This document shows positions 1 to 6,642 of a stretch of 9,572 bases of DNA, one piece after another. Every line of letters begins with the position of its first letter. Within the stretch, counting starts at the first letter, position 1. The notes below the pieces were generated by a model that saw only the letters and a list, made by a program, of their open reading frames with translations, was not told where the DNA came from and did not search any database. This DNA is from JBAPUB01 sp049282455 (GTDB lineage Bacteria > Actinomycetota > Actinomycetes > JAHEKZ01). A program made the translations under genes and the position numbers. The stretch is from positions 1 through 9,572 of the forward strand of contig JBAPUB010000283.1 of assembly GCA_049282455.1 (NCBI GenBank), written 5' to 3'.

Positions 1-1088
1 GCCCGGACGAGGTGCTGCTGCTCGACGAGCCGGACAACTACCTCGACGTTCCCGGCAAGCAGTGGCTGGAGGAGCAGCTGCGCGTGACGGCCAAGACCGT
101 CCTGCTCGTCTCCCACGACCGCGAGCTGCTCGACCGTGCCGCGACCCGGATCGTCACCGTCGAGGGGGGCACCGCCTGGACCCACGGCGGAGGCTTCGCC
201 ACCTACCACGCGGCCCGCCAGGACCGGCACGAGCGCCTGGCGGAGATGCTGCGCCGATGGGACGAGGAGCACGAGCGGCTCAAGCAGCTCGTGCGCACCC
301 TTCAGCAGCAGGCAGCCATCAGCCCCGACATGGCCTCGCGCTACAAGGCCATGCAGACCCGGCTGCGCAAGTACGAGGAGGCCGGCCCCCCGGAAGCACC
401 GCCACCCCCTCAGCAGGTACGCATGCGACTGACCGGGGGACGCACGGGCGTGCGTGCGGTGACCTGCGAGGGGCTCGAGCTGACCGGTCTGATGGAGCCG
501 TTCGACCTCGAGGTCTTCTACGGCGAGCGCATCGCCGTTCTCGGCAGCAACGGGTCAGGCAAGAGCCACTTCCTGCGCCTGCTGGCAGCCGGCGACGCCG
601 ACCGTGCCGATGTGGCGCACACGGGACGATGGAAGCTCGGCGCCCGGGTTGTCCCCGGGCACTTCGCCCAGACCCACGACCACCCCGAGCTGGTCGGGCG
701 CACCCTCGTGGAGATCCTGTGGGACCAGGCGAGCCTGCAACGGGGTCCAGCCATGAGTGCCCTACGCCGGTACGAGCTGCAGCAACAGGCGGACCAGACG
801 TTCGACACACTGTCCGGGGGCCAGCAGGCGAGGCTGCAGATCCTCCTGCTCGAGCTGTCGGGCGTGACACTGCTCCTGCTCGACGAGCCCACCGACAACC
901 TGGACCTCGCCAGCGCCGAGGCGCTGGAGGAAGGTCTGGCCGGATTTGACGGCACAGTCCTCGCGGTCACCCACGACCGGTGGTTCGCCCGGTCCTTCGA
1001 CCGTTACCTCGTGTTCGGGGCCGACGGGCAGGTCACAGCTTCGGACGCGCCGGTGTGGGACGAGGGCCGGGTCAACCGGGTCCGCTGA
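1..1088 (+). CDS. ABC-F family ATPase, 5'-truncated by window edge
   Basis: This is a soluble tandem-ATPase protein of the ABC-F type. The family acts on ribosomes (translation factors or antibiotic protection) and lacks membrane segments. The reading frame is open from base 3, so the true start lies outside the window and the first Walker A is missing. Domain 1 shows Walker B with DEPDNYLD (Glu codon 27-29) and the switch His in SHDR (114-116). A charged, probably helical linker follows, with a Pro-rich stretch near 391-411. Domain 2 is complete: Walker A GSNGSGKS (543-566), signature LSGGQQAR (810-833), Walker B LLLLDEPTDNLD (870-905, Glu 885-887) and switch His in THDR (972-974). Both catalytic Glu residues are present, so it should hydrolyse ATP. 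DEPDNYLD in place of the common DEPTNHLD looks familiar from uncharacterised actinobacterial relatives. Whether it gives drug resistance cannot be told. Its last 17 bp overlap the convergent transporter gene. Confidence 0.93.
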   Translation, partial: PDEVLLLDEPDNYLDVPGKQWLEEQLRVTAKTVLLVSHDRELLDRAATRIVTVEGGTAWTHGGGFATYHAARQDRHERLAEMLRRWDEEHERLKQLVRTLQQQAAISPDMASRYKAMQTRLRKYEEAGPPEAPPPPQQVRMRLTGGRTGVRAVTCEGLELTGLMEPFDLEVFYGERIAVLGSNGSGKSHFLRLLAAGDADRADVAHTGRWKLGARVVPGHFAQTHDHPELVGRTLVEILWDQASLQRGPAMSALRRYELQQQADQTFDTLSGGQQARLQILLLELSGVTLLLLDEPTDNLDLASAEALEEGLAGFDGTVLAVTHDRWFARSFDRYLVFGADGQVTASDAPVWDEGRVNRVR

Positions 1089-2226
1089 CCCCCTGTCCGC
1101 GCCGGCGCAGCACCAAGGACGACGCCGACGCGGCGGCGAACACCGCCACAGCGGAGACGAACGCCAGAGTCGGGGTGACCGCCGACAGAAGACCTCCCAG
1201 GGCTGCGCCACCGGACAGGCCGAGCAGCAACGACGTCGTTCCCACAGCGAAGGCGTCGGTGCGCCGTCCCGCCGGCGCCGACTCGCCGACGACGGCGTAG
1301 AGCGCGGCCAGCGACGGGGCCAGGGCGAGCCCGCTGGCGAACAGCGCGACCCCCAGCACGATGATCCCCACCGACCACACGGCGGCGACGACCGCCGTGC
1401 CGGCCGCGAGGGTCCCGAACAGGGGGGCCAGCCTCACCACCGGGGTCGACCGCCAGACGCGTCGCGACGTAGCCAGTCCACCGACGAGTGAGCCCAGGCT
1501 CCACACCGCGAGCAGGACCCCGGCCACCTTTCGTTGGCCGTCGATGATCGCCGCAGCGGAGACGGCAACCTCGGTCAGCCCGAGGCCCAGGGCCATCACA
1601 GCCATCACCGCCCACGGCAGGGCCATCACCGAGAGCAGAGCCCGCCCTCCACCCGGGTGCGGGTGCGGGCGCCACAGGGGACGGACCACCCGGGCGAAGA
1701 CCAGCCCGCCCACGCCCCCGAGCACGGCGGTCGTGAGCAGGGCGGCACTGGCGCTGGCGATGCCGATCACGGCCCCCACCAGCGCCGGTCCGGCGATGAA
1801 GACGACCTCCTGGGTCGTCGCATCGAGGGTGTACATGGCGCCGAGCTCGACCTCGGTGGTGGCCAGGTCCGGCCACAGCGTGCGGGCCACGGGACTGATC
1901 GGCGGGGCGGCCAGACCCCCGAGGCCGGCCAGGGTGACCAGGAGCGTGGCGGCGTCGGTGGGGACCAGCGCCAAGACGGTGATCAGCAGTGCCTGGGTGA
2001 CGGCCGCGACGGTGACCACCCGGTGGGCCCGCCCGCGCCCGGCCAAGCGCCCCCAGGTGGTCTGGCCGAGGGCCGAGCCCAGCCCCCACGCGCCGGTGGC
2101 CAGCCCAGCGGCAGCGATCGACCCGGTGCGCTGCTGGACCAGCAGCAGGGCAGCCAGGGGAGCCATGCCCTGGGGGAGACGGCCGAGCAGGGAGGTGAGG
2201 AGCACCACCCGCGCGCGCCCGGTCAT
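1072..2226 (-). CDS. Major facilitator superfamily (MFS) transporter
   Basis: A 384-residue, very hydrophobic protein (Ala/Leu/Val/Gly-rich), the usual length of a 12-helix MFS permease; it should lie in the cytoplasmic membrane. About twelve hydrophobic stretches can be picked out, with a longer polar loop near residues 180-195 (RPHPHPGGG) dividing the two six-helix halves. The loop after the second helix contains GRLAGRGRAHR (59-69), which resembles the MFS motif A between helices 2 and 3. The tail RRRGQGVSGPG is basic and probably cytoplasmic. Substrate is unknown; drug or small-metabolite efflux is only a guess. I chose the ATG at 2226-2224 because the N terminus then begins a few residues before helix 1. 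No Shine-Dalgarno precedes it, but TAGCGT lies 8 nt upstream. The frame stays open far upstream across rplM and rpsI, but that extension is antisense to ribosomal genes and is not believable. Confidence 0.88.
   Translation of the reverse strand: MTGRARVVLLTSLLGRLPQGMAPLAALLLVQQRTGSIAAAGLATGAWGLGSALGQTTWGRLAGRGRAHRVVTVAAVTQALLITVLALVPTDAATLLVTLAGLGGLAAPPISPVARTLWPDLATTEVELGAMYTLDATTQEVVFIAGPALVGAVIGIASASAALLTTAVLGGVGGLVFARVVRPLWRPHPHPGGGRALLSVMALPWAVMAVMALGLGLTEVAVSAAAIIDGQRKVAGVLLAVWSLGSLVGGLATSRRVWRSTPVVRLAPLFGTLAAGTAVVAAVWSVGIIVLGVALFASGLALAPSLAALYAVVGESAPAGRRTDAFAVGTTSLLLGLSGGAALGGLLSAVTPTLAFVSAVAVFAAASASSLVLRRRGQGVSGPG
1078..1091. other. Small inverted repeat at the tail-to-tail gene junction
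   Basis: GGGTC (1078-1082) and GACCC (1087-1091) are perfect complements around the 4-base loop CGCT. It spans the TGA of the ABC-F gene and lies just inside the 3' end of the transporter gene, so both convergent transcripts would carry it. There is no T-tract on either strand, so it is not a standard intrinsic terminator. It may be chance in such GC-rich DNA. Confidence 0.3.
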
Positions 2227-2234
2227 GGAGGGGA

Positions 2235-2240
2235 ACGCTA
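2235..2240 (-). promoter_or_regulatory. Possible -10 element of a leaderless promoter for the MFS gene
   Basis: On the minus strand the hexamer TAGCGT fits the actinobacterial -10 pattern TANNNT and is followed by 8 nt and then the ATG at 2226. Leaderless actinobacterial genes usually have this hexamer about 6-8 nt before the start codon. That agrees with the absence of any Shine-Dalgarno here. I see no good -35 at 16-18 nt upstream. The site lies only about 15 bp from the -35 of the divergent rplM promoter, so the two would compete for RNA polymerase. Confidence 0.4.
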
Positions 2241-2254
2241 GCCGGGACGACGTT

Positions 2255-2284
2255 TTGACCCTGGATCGGCCCCGCAGGTACTCT
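2255..2284 (+). promoter_or_regulatory. Vegetative sigma-factor promoter of rplM (rplM-rpsI and downstream run)
   Basis: TTGACC (2255-2260) and TACTCT (2279-2284) are separated by 18 bp. This closely matches the actinobacterial housekeeping consensus TTGAC(A/C)-N17-18-TANNNT. Transcription should begin about 2290-2292, giving a leader of roughly 90 nt before the rplM GTG. It is the strongest-looking promoter in the window and could drive the whole run of seven genes. Confidence 0.78.
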
Positions 2285-2370
2285 GGCAAGTCGTTGCGTG
2301 TGCTTTGGCGCACTGGCAAGCCACGAGACAAGCCCTGAGACAAGCCCATCCACCTGTGAGACGAGCGAAG
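2283..2370 (+). repeat. Repeat-rich rplM 5' leader with a short hairpin
   Basis: The untranslated leader holds several repeated words. CTGGCAAG occurs at 2283-2290 and again at 2313-2320. GAGACAAGCCC occurs at 2325-2335 and 2337-2347 (12-bp period), with a degenerate third copy GAGACGAGCG at 2358-2367. Between the first pair is a stem GTGTGC/GCGCAC (2298-2303 with 2308-2313, one G-U pair, TTTG loop). L13 leaders are known regulatory RNAs in Firmicutes. Whether this leader binds L13 or another factor is inference only. The leader ends in the rplM Shine-Dalgarno GAAGG. Confidence 0.45.
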
Positions 2371-2379
2371 GTTTCCCGC

Positions 2380-2823
2380 GTGCGCACCTACAGCCCCAAG
2401 GCCGACGAGGTCAGCCGTGACTGGTACGTCATCGACGCCCAGGACGTCGTCCTCGGGCGTCTGGCCACCCAGGCGGCCACCCTGCTGCGCGGCAAGCACA
2501 AGCCGGTGTTCGCGCCGCACGTCGACACCGGCGACTTCGTCGTCATCGTCAACGCCGAGAAGGTGGCGCTGAGCGGGAACAAGCCGACCCAGAAGATGGA
2601 CTACCGGCACTCCGGCCACCCGGGCGGCCTCAGCGCCGTCAGCTACGAGGTGCTGCTGGCCAAGGACCCTCGTCGGGCCGTCGAGAAGGCCGTTCGTGGA
2701 ATGCTGCCGCACAACAAGATCGGCCGCCAGCAGATCAAGAAGCTCAAGGTCTACGCCGGCCCGGAGCACCCGCACCAGGCTCAGCAGCCTGCCGTGTACG
2801 AGATCTCCCAGGTCGCCCAGTAG
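2380..2823 (+). CDS. rplM: 50S ribosomal protein L13
   Basis: L13 is an early-assembling protein of the large ribosomal subunit that binds 23S rRNA. The 147-residue product matches the usual actinobacterial length and shows the family's signatures: VIDAQDVVLGRLAT (17-30), LRGKHKP (36-42), VIVNAEKV (55-62), the QKMDYRHSGHPGG stretch (71-83), VRGMLPHNKIGR (105-116) and the ending QVAQ. I chose the GTG at 2380 because homologues begin MRTYSPK and GAAGG (2367-2371) stands 8 nt before it. An earlier in-frame start at 2305 would add 25 residues with no similarity, inside the leader. It heads the operon behind the TTGACC/TACTCT promoter and is followed after 51 bp by rpsI, the pairing conserved in nearly all bacteria. 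Confidence 0.97.
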   Translation: MRTYSPKADEVSRDWYVIDAQDVVLGRLATQAATLLRGKHKPVFAPHVDTGDFVVIVNAEKVALSGNKPTQKMDYRHSGHPGGLSAVSYEVLLAKDPRRAVEKAVRGMLPHNKIGRQQIKKLKVYAGPEHPHQAQQPAVYEISQVAQ

Positions 2824-2874
2824 GCGTCCTCGATCCACCGTTCGCAAGCCCCAACAGACAGAGGTTCCGCCGCA

Positions 2875-3426
2875 GTGAGTGACACCCAGCCAGAGAGCCC
2901 AGAGAACACCGAGGACGTCGTCGAGATCGACACGCTCATCGAAGCGACCGAAGCGACCGACGCGACCGACGCGACCGACGCCGACAGCTACACCAGCGAG
3001 ACCGTCGTGGCGGTGAGCACCCCCCGCGAGATCACCACCGCGCCAGGCGCAGCCACGGGTCGCCGCAAGGAGGCCATCGCCCGAGTACGGATCGCCCCCG
3101 GAACCGGACAGTGGACCATCAACGGCCGCGCACTCGACGTGTACTTCCCGAACAAGGTGCACCAGCAGCTGGTCAACGACCCGTTCACGGTGCTCGACCT
3201 CGACGGTCGCTACGACGTCATCGCCCGTATCGAGGGAGGCGGCACGTCTGGCCAGGCTGGCGCCCTTCGGCTCGGCATCGCCCGGGCGCTGAACGGCATC
3301 GACGTCGAGACCAACCGCCCCGAGCTGAAGAAGGCTGGATTCCTCAGCCGCGACGCCCGGGTCAAGGAGCGCCGCAAGGCTGGTCTGAAGAAGGCCCGCA
3401 AGGCGCCGCAGTACAGCAAGCGCTGA
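2875..3426 (+). CDS. rpsI: 30S ribosomal protein S9 with acidic N-terminal extension
   Basis: S9 belongs to the small-subunit head, and its C-terminal tail reaches toward the P-site tRNA. The product has 183 residues. The S9 core begins at TGRRKEAIARVRI (61-73) and includes NGRALDVYFP (83-92), a Gly-rich GGGTSGQAGALRLGIARAL segment (121-139), LKKAGFLSRDARVKERRK (151-168) and the expected terminus QYSKR. The first 60 residues are a low-complexity acidic extension rich in Glu, Asp and Thr, contrasting with the very basic core. Such extensions are known in actinobacterial S9; their role is unclear. Part of it is coded by a 9-bp tandem repeat. The GTG start at 2875 has GAGG 10 nt upstream. glmM starts 11 nt after the TGA, so glmM is probably coupled to it. 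Confidence 0.96.
   Translation: MSDTQPESPENTEDVVEIDTLIEATEATDATDATDADSYTSETVVAVSTPREITTAPGAATGRRKEAIARVRIAPGTGQWTINGRALDVYFPNKVHQQLVNDPFTVLDLDGRYDVIARIEGGGTSGQAGALRLGIARALNGIDVETNRPELKKAGFLSRDARVKERRKAGLKKARKAPQYSKR
2944..2979 (+). repeat. 9-bp tandem repeat inside rpsI (four copies)
   Basis: Four consecutive 9-bp units of GCGACCGA(A/C) code for Ala-Thr-(Glu/Asp). The first unit ends in A (Glu) and the other three in C (Asp). The unit is a multiple of three, so gain or loss of copies keeps frame. It lies in the disordered acidic extension of S9. Confidence 0.85.
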
Positions 3427-3437
3427 GTACACCCCCC

Positions 3438-4778
3438 GTGGGACGCCTGTTCGGCACCGACGGTGTGCGTGGGCTGGCGAACCAGGACCTCACGGCCGAG
3501 CTTGCGCTTGACCTGTCGGTTGCTGCCGCTCATGTGCTCGCCGACGCCGGCGTGTTCGCCGGGCATCGGCCGTTCGCCGTGGTCGGACGCGACCCCCGTG
3601 CCTCCGGCGAGTTCCTCGAGGCTGCGGTCGTGGCGGGCCTGGCCAGCGCCGGGGTCGACGTCGTCCGGGTCGATGTCGTGCCGACACCTGGTGTCGCGTA
3701 TCTCACCGCTGCCATGGACGCCGACCTCGGAGTCATGCTTTCGGCGTCGCACAACGCGATGCCCGACAACGGGATCAAGTTCTTGGCCCGCGGTGGGCAC
3801 AAGCTTCAGGACTCCATCGAGGACGCCGTCGAGGCACGCATGGGTGAGCCTTGGCAGCGGCCGACCGGTGCCGAGGTCGGCCGTGTTCGCCAGTCGCCCG
3901 ACGCTGTCGACGACTACGTGAACCATCTGGTCTCGACGATTCCCGGGTCCCTCGAGGGTCTGCGCGTCGTCATCGACTGCGCGAACGGCGCTGCGTCGTT
4001 CACCGCCCCCGAAGCGTTGCGGCGAGCCGGTGCCCAGGTCACGGCCATCCACGCTGAACCCGACGGATGGAACATCAACCGCGACTGCGGTTCGACGCAC
4101 CTCGAGTCGTTGCAGCACGCTGTGGTCGAGCTCGGCGCCGATGCCGGGTTCGCCCTCGACGGTGATGCCGACCGCTGTCTGGCCGTCGACCACCTCGGTC
4201 GCGTCGTCGACGGTGACCAGCTGTTGGCGATCCTCGCCTTGTCCCTGCGTGACAAGGGTGAGCTTCGCGACGACACCGTTGTCGGGACGGTCATGGCGAA
4301 CCTCGGCTTCCGCCAGGCCATGGACCAGCACTCGGTGACCGTGGTCGAGACCGCGGTCGGCGACCGCTACGTGCTGGAGGCGATGAACGAAGGTGGCTAC
4401 AGCCTGGGCGGGGAGCAGTCCGGCCACGTGATCATGCTCGACCACGCAACCACCGGCGACGGCCTTCTGACCACGTTGCAGGTGCTCGCCCGGATGGCCG
4501 CCACGCGCCAGTCACTGGCCGACCTCGCAGCCGTGATGGTCCGCCTGCCGCAGGTGCTGGTCAACGTGCCCGGTGTCGACAAGACCCGGGTCGACGACCC
4601 CGCGCTGGTCGAGGCTGTCGAGCGTGCGGAGGCGGAGCTGGGCGGTAGCGGTCGGGTGCTGCTGCGTCCCAGCGGGACTGAGCCCCTGGTCCGCGTGATG
4701 GTCGAGGCTCCCTCGCAGAGCCAGGCGCACGAGGTTGCCGACCGCCTGGCTGCGGTCGTGTCCGCAGTCCTGGGCTGA
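3438..4778 (+). CDS. glmM: Phosphoglucosamine mutase
   Basis: GlmM converts glucosamine-6-phosphate to glucosamine-1-phosphate, the second step from fructose-6-P to UDP-GlcNAc for peptidoglycan. The enzyme is cytoplasmic and 446 residues long, the family norm. The four functional motifs of the alpha-D-phosphohexomutases are in order: FGTDGVRG at the N terminus, the phosphoserine loop SASHN (catalytic Ser104), the metal loop DGDADR (Asp241, Asp243, Asp245), the sugar loop GGEQSGH (324-330) and the phosphate-binding loop RPSGTEP (410-416). The GTG at 3438 gives the typical start MGRLFGTDG. No Shine-Dalgarno is visible in the 11 nt after the rpsI stop, so translation probably depends on coupling to rpsI. 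It lies 16 bp before glmS, whose product is its substrate. Confidence 0.97.
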   Translation: MGRLFGTDGVRGLANQDLTAELALDLSVAAAHVLADAGVFAGHRPFAVVGRDPRASGEFLEAAVVAGLASAGVDVVRVDVVPTPGVAYLTAAMDADLGVMLSASHNAMPDNGIKFLARGGHKLQDSIEDAVEARMGEPWQRPTGAEVGRVRQSPDAVDDYVNHLVSTIPGSLEGLRVVIDCANGAASFTAPEALRRAGAQVTAIHAEPDGWNINRDCGSTHLESLQHAVVELGADAGFALDGDADRCLAVDHLGRVVDGDQLLAILALSLRDKGELRDDTVVGTVMANLGFRQAMDQHSVTVVETAVGDRYVLEAMNEGGYSLGGEQSGHVIMLDHATTGDGLLTTLQVLARMAATRQSLADLAAVMVRLPQVLVNVPGVDKTRVDDPALVEAVERAEAELGGSGRVLLRPSGTEPLVRVMVEAPSQSQAHEVADRLAAVVSAVLG

Positions 4779-4782
4779 CACC

Positions 4783-4788
4783 TAGGGT
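4783..4788 (+). promoter_or_regulatory. Possible leaderless -10 element before glmS
   Basis: TAGGGT fits TANNNT and ends 6 nt before the glmS ATG, the spacing seen in leaderless actinobacterial transcripts. The same bases form a purine-rich AGGGTGGG that could instead act as an imperfect Shine-Dalgarno. No clear -35 is present in the end of glmM. An internal start would let glmS be set separately from the ribosomal genes. Confidence 0.4.
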
Positions 4789-4794
4789 GGGTCC

Positions 4795-6642
4795 ATGTGC
4801 GGAATCGTTGGCTATGTCGGCCCGCTGCCTGCCGTCGACGTCGTTCTCGAGGGCCTGCGACGCCTGGAGTACCGGGGGTACGACTCGGCCGGCATCGCTG
4901 TGGTCGCTGAAGGGTCGTTGCAGACGCGTAAGCGCGCAGGCAAGCTCGCCAACCTCGAGAAGGCGCTGGGCGACAGTCCACTGCCCGACTCCGGAGTCGG
5001 CATGGGACACACCCGGTGGGCCACCCACGGCGCCCCCAACGACCGCAACGCGCATCCACACCTTGACGCACCCCAGCGGGTCGCCGTCGTGCACAACGGG
5101 ATCATCGAGAACTTCGCTGCCTTGCGGGCCGAGCTCGAGGCCGAGGGCGTCGAGATGGTGTCCGACACCGACACCGAGGTGGTCGCACACCTGCTGTCGG
5201 CCAGTGTCGAGGAGACCGGCGACCTGGCCGAGTCGATGCGCCGGGTCTGCCGTCGGCTGGAGGGTGCTTTCACGTTGGTCGCGGTCCACGCCCAGGTGCC
5301 CGACGTCGTCGTCGGTGCGCGAAGGAACTCTCCACTGGTGGTCGGTGTCGGCAACGGCGAGAACTTCCTCGGCAGCGACGTATCCGCGTTCATCGCGCAC
5401 ACGCGCGACGCGATCGAGCTGGGACAGGACCAGGTCGTGGAGCTGCGCCGCGACGGAGTGACCGTCACGCAGTTCGACGGCACGCCTGCCGCCACCCGGG
5501 CCTACACGGTCGACTGGGACGCATCGGCCGCCGAGAAGGGTGGCTACGAGTACTTCATGCTCAAGGAGATTCACGAGCAGCCGAAGGCCGTGGCGGACAC
5601 TCTGCTCGGCCGGATCGGCGCCGACGGGCGGCTTCACCTCGACGAGATGCGGCTGTCCGACGAAGAGCTGCGCGAGGTCGACAAGATCGTCGTCATCGCC
5701 TGCGGCACGGCGTACCACTCGGGGCTGCTGGCGCGGTACGCAATCGAGCACTGGACGAGGATCCCGGTCGAGGTCGAGATCGCCAGCGAGTTCCGCTACC
5801 GCGACCCGATCTTGACCCGGAACACGCTGGTCATCGCGATCTCTCAGTCCGGCGAGACGATGGACACCCTCATGGCCCTGCGTCACGCCCGCGAACAGGG
5901 CTCGCGGGTCCTGGCGATCTGCAACGTCAACGGGTCGACGATCCCTCGCGAGTCCGACGCCGTCGTCTACACCTACGCCGGACCGGAGATCGCCGTCGCC
6001 TCGACCAAGGCCTTCTTGACCCAGGTGGTCGCCGTCCAGCTCGTGGCGCTGTACCTGGCTCAGGTCCGCGGGACGAAGTGGGGCGACGAGATCGCCGCTC
6101 ACGTCGCCGACCTTGCTCAGATGCCCGGCAAGGTCGACGAGGTCCTCGACACCGTCGAGCCGGTACGCGCCCTGGCCCGGTCGATGGCCGACGCCAAAGC
6201 GGTGCTGTTCCTGGGGCGCCACGTCGGATACCCGGTCGCACTCGAGGGCGCACTGAAGCTCAAGGAGCTCGCGTACATGCACGCCGAGGGCTTCCCGGCC
6301 GGTGAGCTGAAGCATGGCCCGATCGCCTTGATCGACGAGGGCCTTCCGGTGGTGGTGGTGGTTCCGCCACGGCGGGGAAGATCAGTGCTTCACGACAAGA
6401 TCGTCAGCAACATCCAGGAGATCCGCGCGCGCGGGGCCCGCACGATCGTCATTGGCGAGGTCGGTGACGAGACCGTTCAGCCGTACGCCGACGTCTTCAT
6501 CGGCGTCCCGTCGGTGCCGACCCTGCTGCAGCCGCTGGTGGCCACCATTCCGCTTCAGGTGTTCGCGTGCGAGCTCGCCTCGGTCAAGGGTTTCGACGTC
6601 GACCAGCCCAGGAACCTGGCCAAGTCGGTCACCGTCGAGTGA
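4795..6642 (+). CDS. glmS: Glutamine--fructose-6-phosphate aminotransferase (isomerizing)
   Basis: GlmS makes glucosamine-6-phosphate from fructose-6-P and glutamine, the committed step to amino sugars. The 615-residue product has the full two-part architecture. The N-terminal glutaminase begins MCGIVGYVG, with Cys2 becoming the nucleophile after Met removal, then LEYRGYDSAG, HTRWATHG (72-79), HNGIIENF and SDTDTEVV. Two SIS sugar-isomerase domains follow, with ACGTAYHS (Cys303-Gly304-Thr305), ISQSGE (Ser350-Glu354), LEGALKLKE, and GELKHGP with His507. The tail PRNLAKSVTVE carries Lys610, matching the Lys that opens the sugar ring in E. coli GlmS. All key residues are intact. I see no glmS ribozyme in the 16-bp gap to glmM, as expected outside Firmicutes. 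acpS follows 40 bp on. Confidence 0.98.
   Translation: MCGIVGYVGPLPAVDVVLEGLRRLEYRGYDSAGIAVVAEGSLQTRKRAGKLANLEKALGDSPLPDSGVGMGHTRWATHGAPNDRNAHPHLDAPQRVAVVHNGIIENFAALRAELEAEGVEMVSDTDTEVVAHLLSASVEETGDLAESMRRVCRRLEGAFTLVAVHAQVPDVVVGARRNSPLVVGVGNGENFLGSDVSAFIAHTRDAIELGQDQVVELRRDGVTVTQFDGTPAATRAYTVDWDASAAEKGGYEYFMLKEIHEQPKAVADTLLGRIGADGRLHLDEMRLSDEELREVDKIVVIACGTAYHSGLLARYAIEHWTRIPVEVEIASEFRYRDPILTRNTLVIAISQSGETMDTLMALRHAREQGSRVLAICNVNGSTIPRESDAVVYTYAGPEIAVASTKAFLTQVVAVQLVALYLAQVRGTKWGDEIAAHVADLAQMPGKVDEVLDTVEPVRALARSMADAKAVLFLGRHVGYPVALEGALKLKELAYMHAEGFPAGELKHGPIALIDEGLPVVVVVPPRRGRSVLHDKIVSNIQEIRARGARTIVIGEVGDETVQPYADVFIGVPSVPTLLQPLVATIPLQVFACELASVKGFDVDQPRNLAKSVTVE

Noticed and set aside
1361..2338. 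Plus-strand open frame opposite the MFS gene (325 codons)
   Set aside because: The product is Arg/Pro/Ala/Thr/Ser-rich and without motifs, whereas the minus strand gives a clean membrane permease.
2305..2379. Longer rplM start at ATG 2305
   Set aside because: The added 25 residues are Arg/Gln-rich and not in L13 homologues, and the GTG at 2380 has a good Shine-Dalgarno and matches the conserved N terminus.
2824..2874. Possible promoter or terminator in the rplM-rpsI gap
   Set aside because: The 51 bp hold the rpsI Shine-Dalgarno (GAGG 2861-2864) but no -10/-35 pair or stem-loop that I can support.
2227..3432. Upstream in-frame extension of the MFS gene to 786 residues
   Set aside because: The extra 400 residues are antisense to rplM and rpsI, are not hydrophobic and do not resemble any transporter domain; ATG 2226 gives the normal MFS length.
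4779..4794. glmS ribozyme or riboswitch before glmS
   Set aside because: Only 16 bp separate glmM and glmS, far too short for the ribozyme, which is a Firmicutes-type element.
4561..6315. Long minus-strand open frame opposite glmS and the end of glmM (584 codons)
   Set aside because: It is a shadow of glmS codon bias; the composition is low-complexity with no motif, and it begins within glmS.
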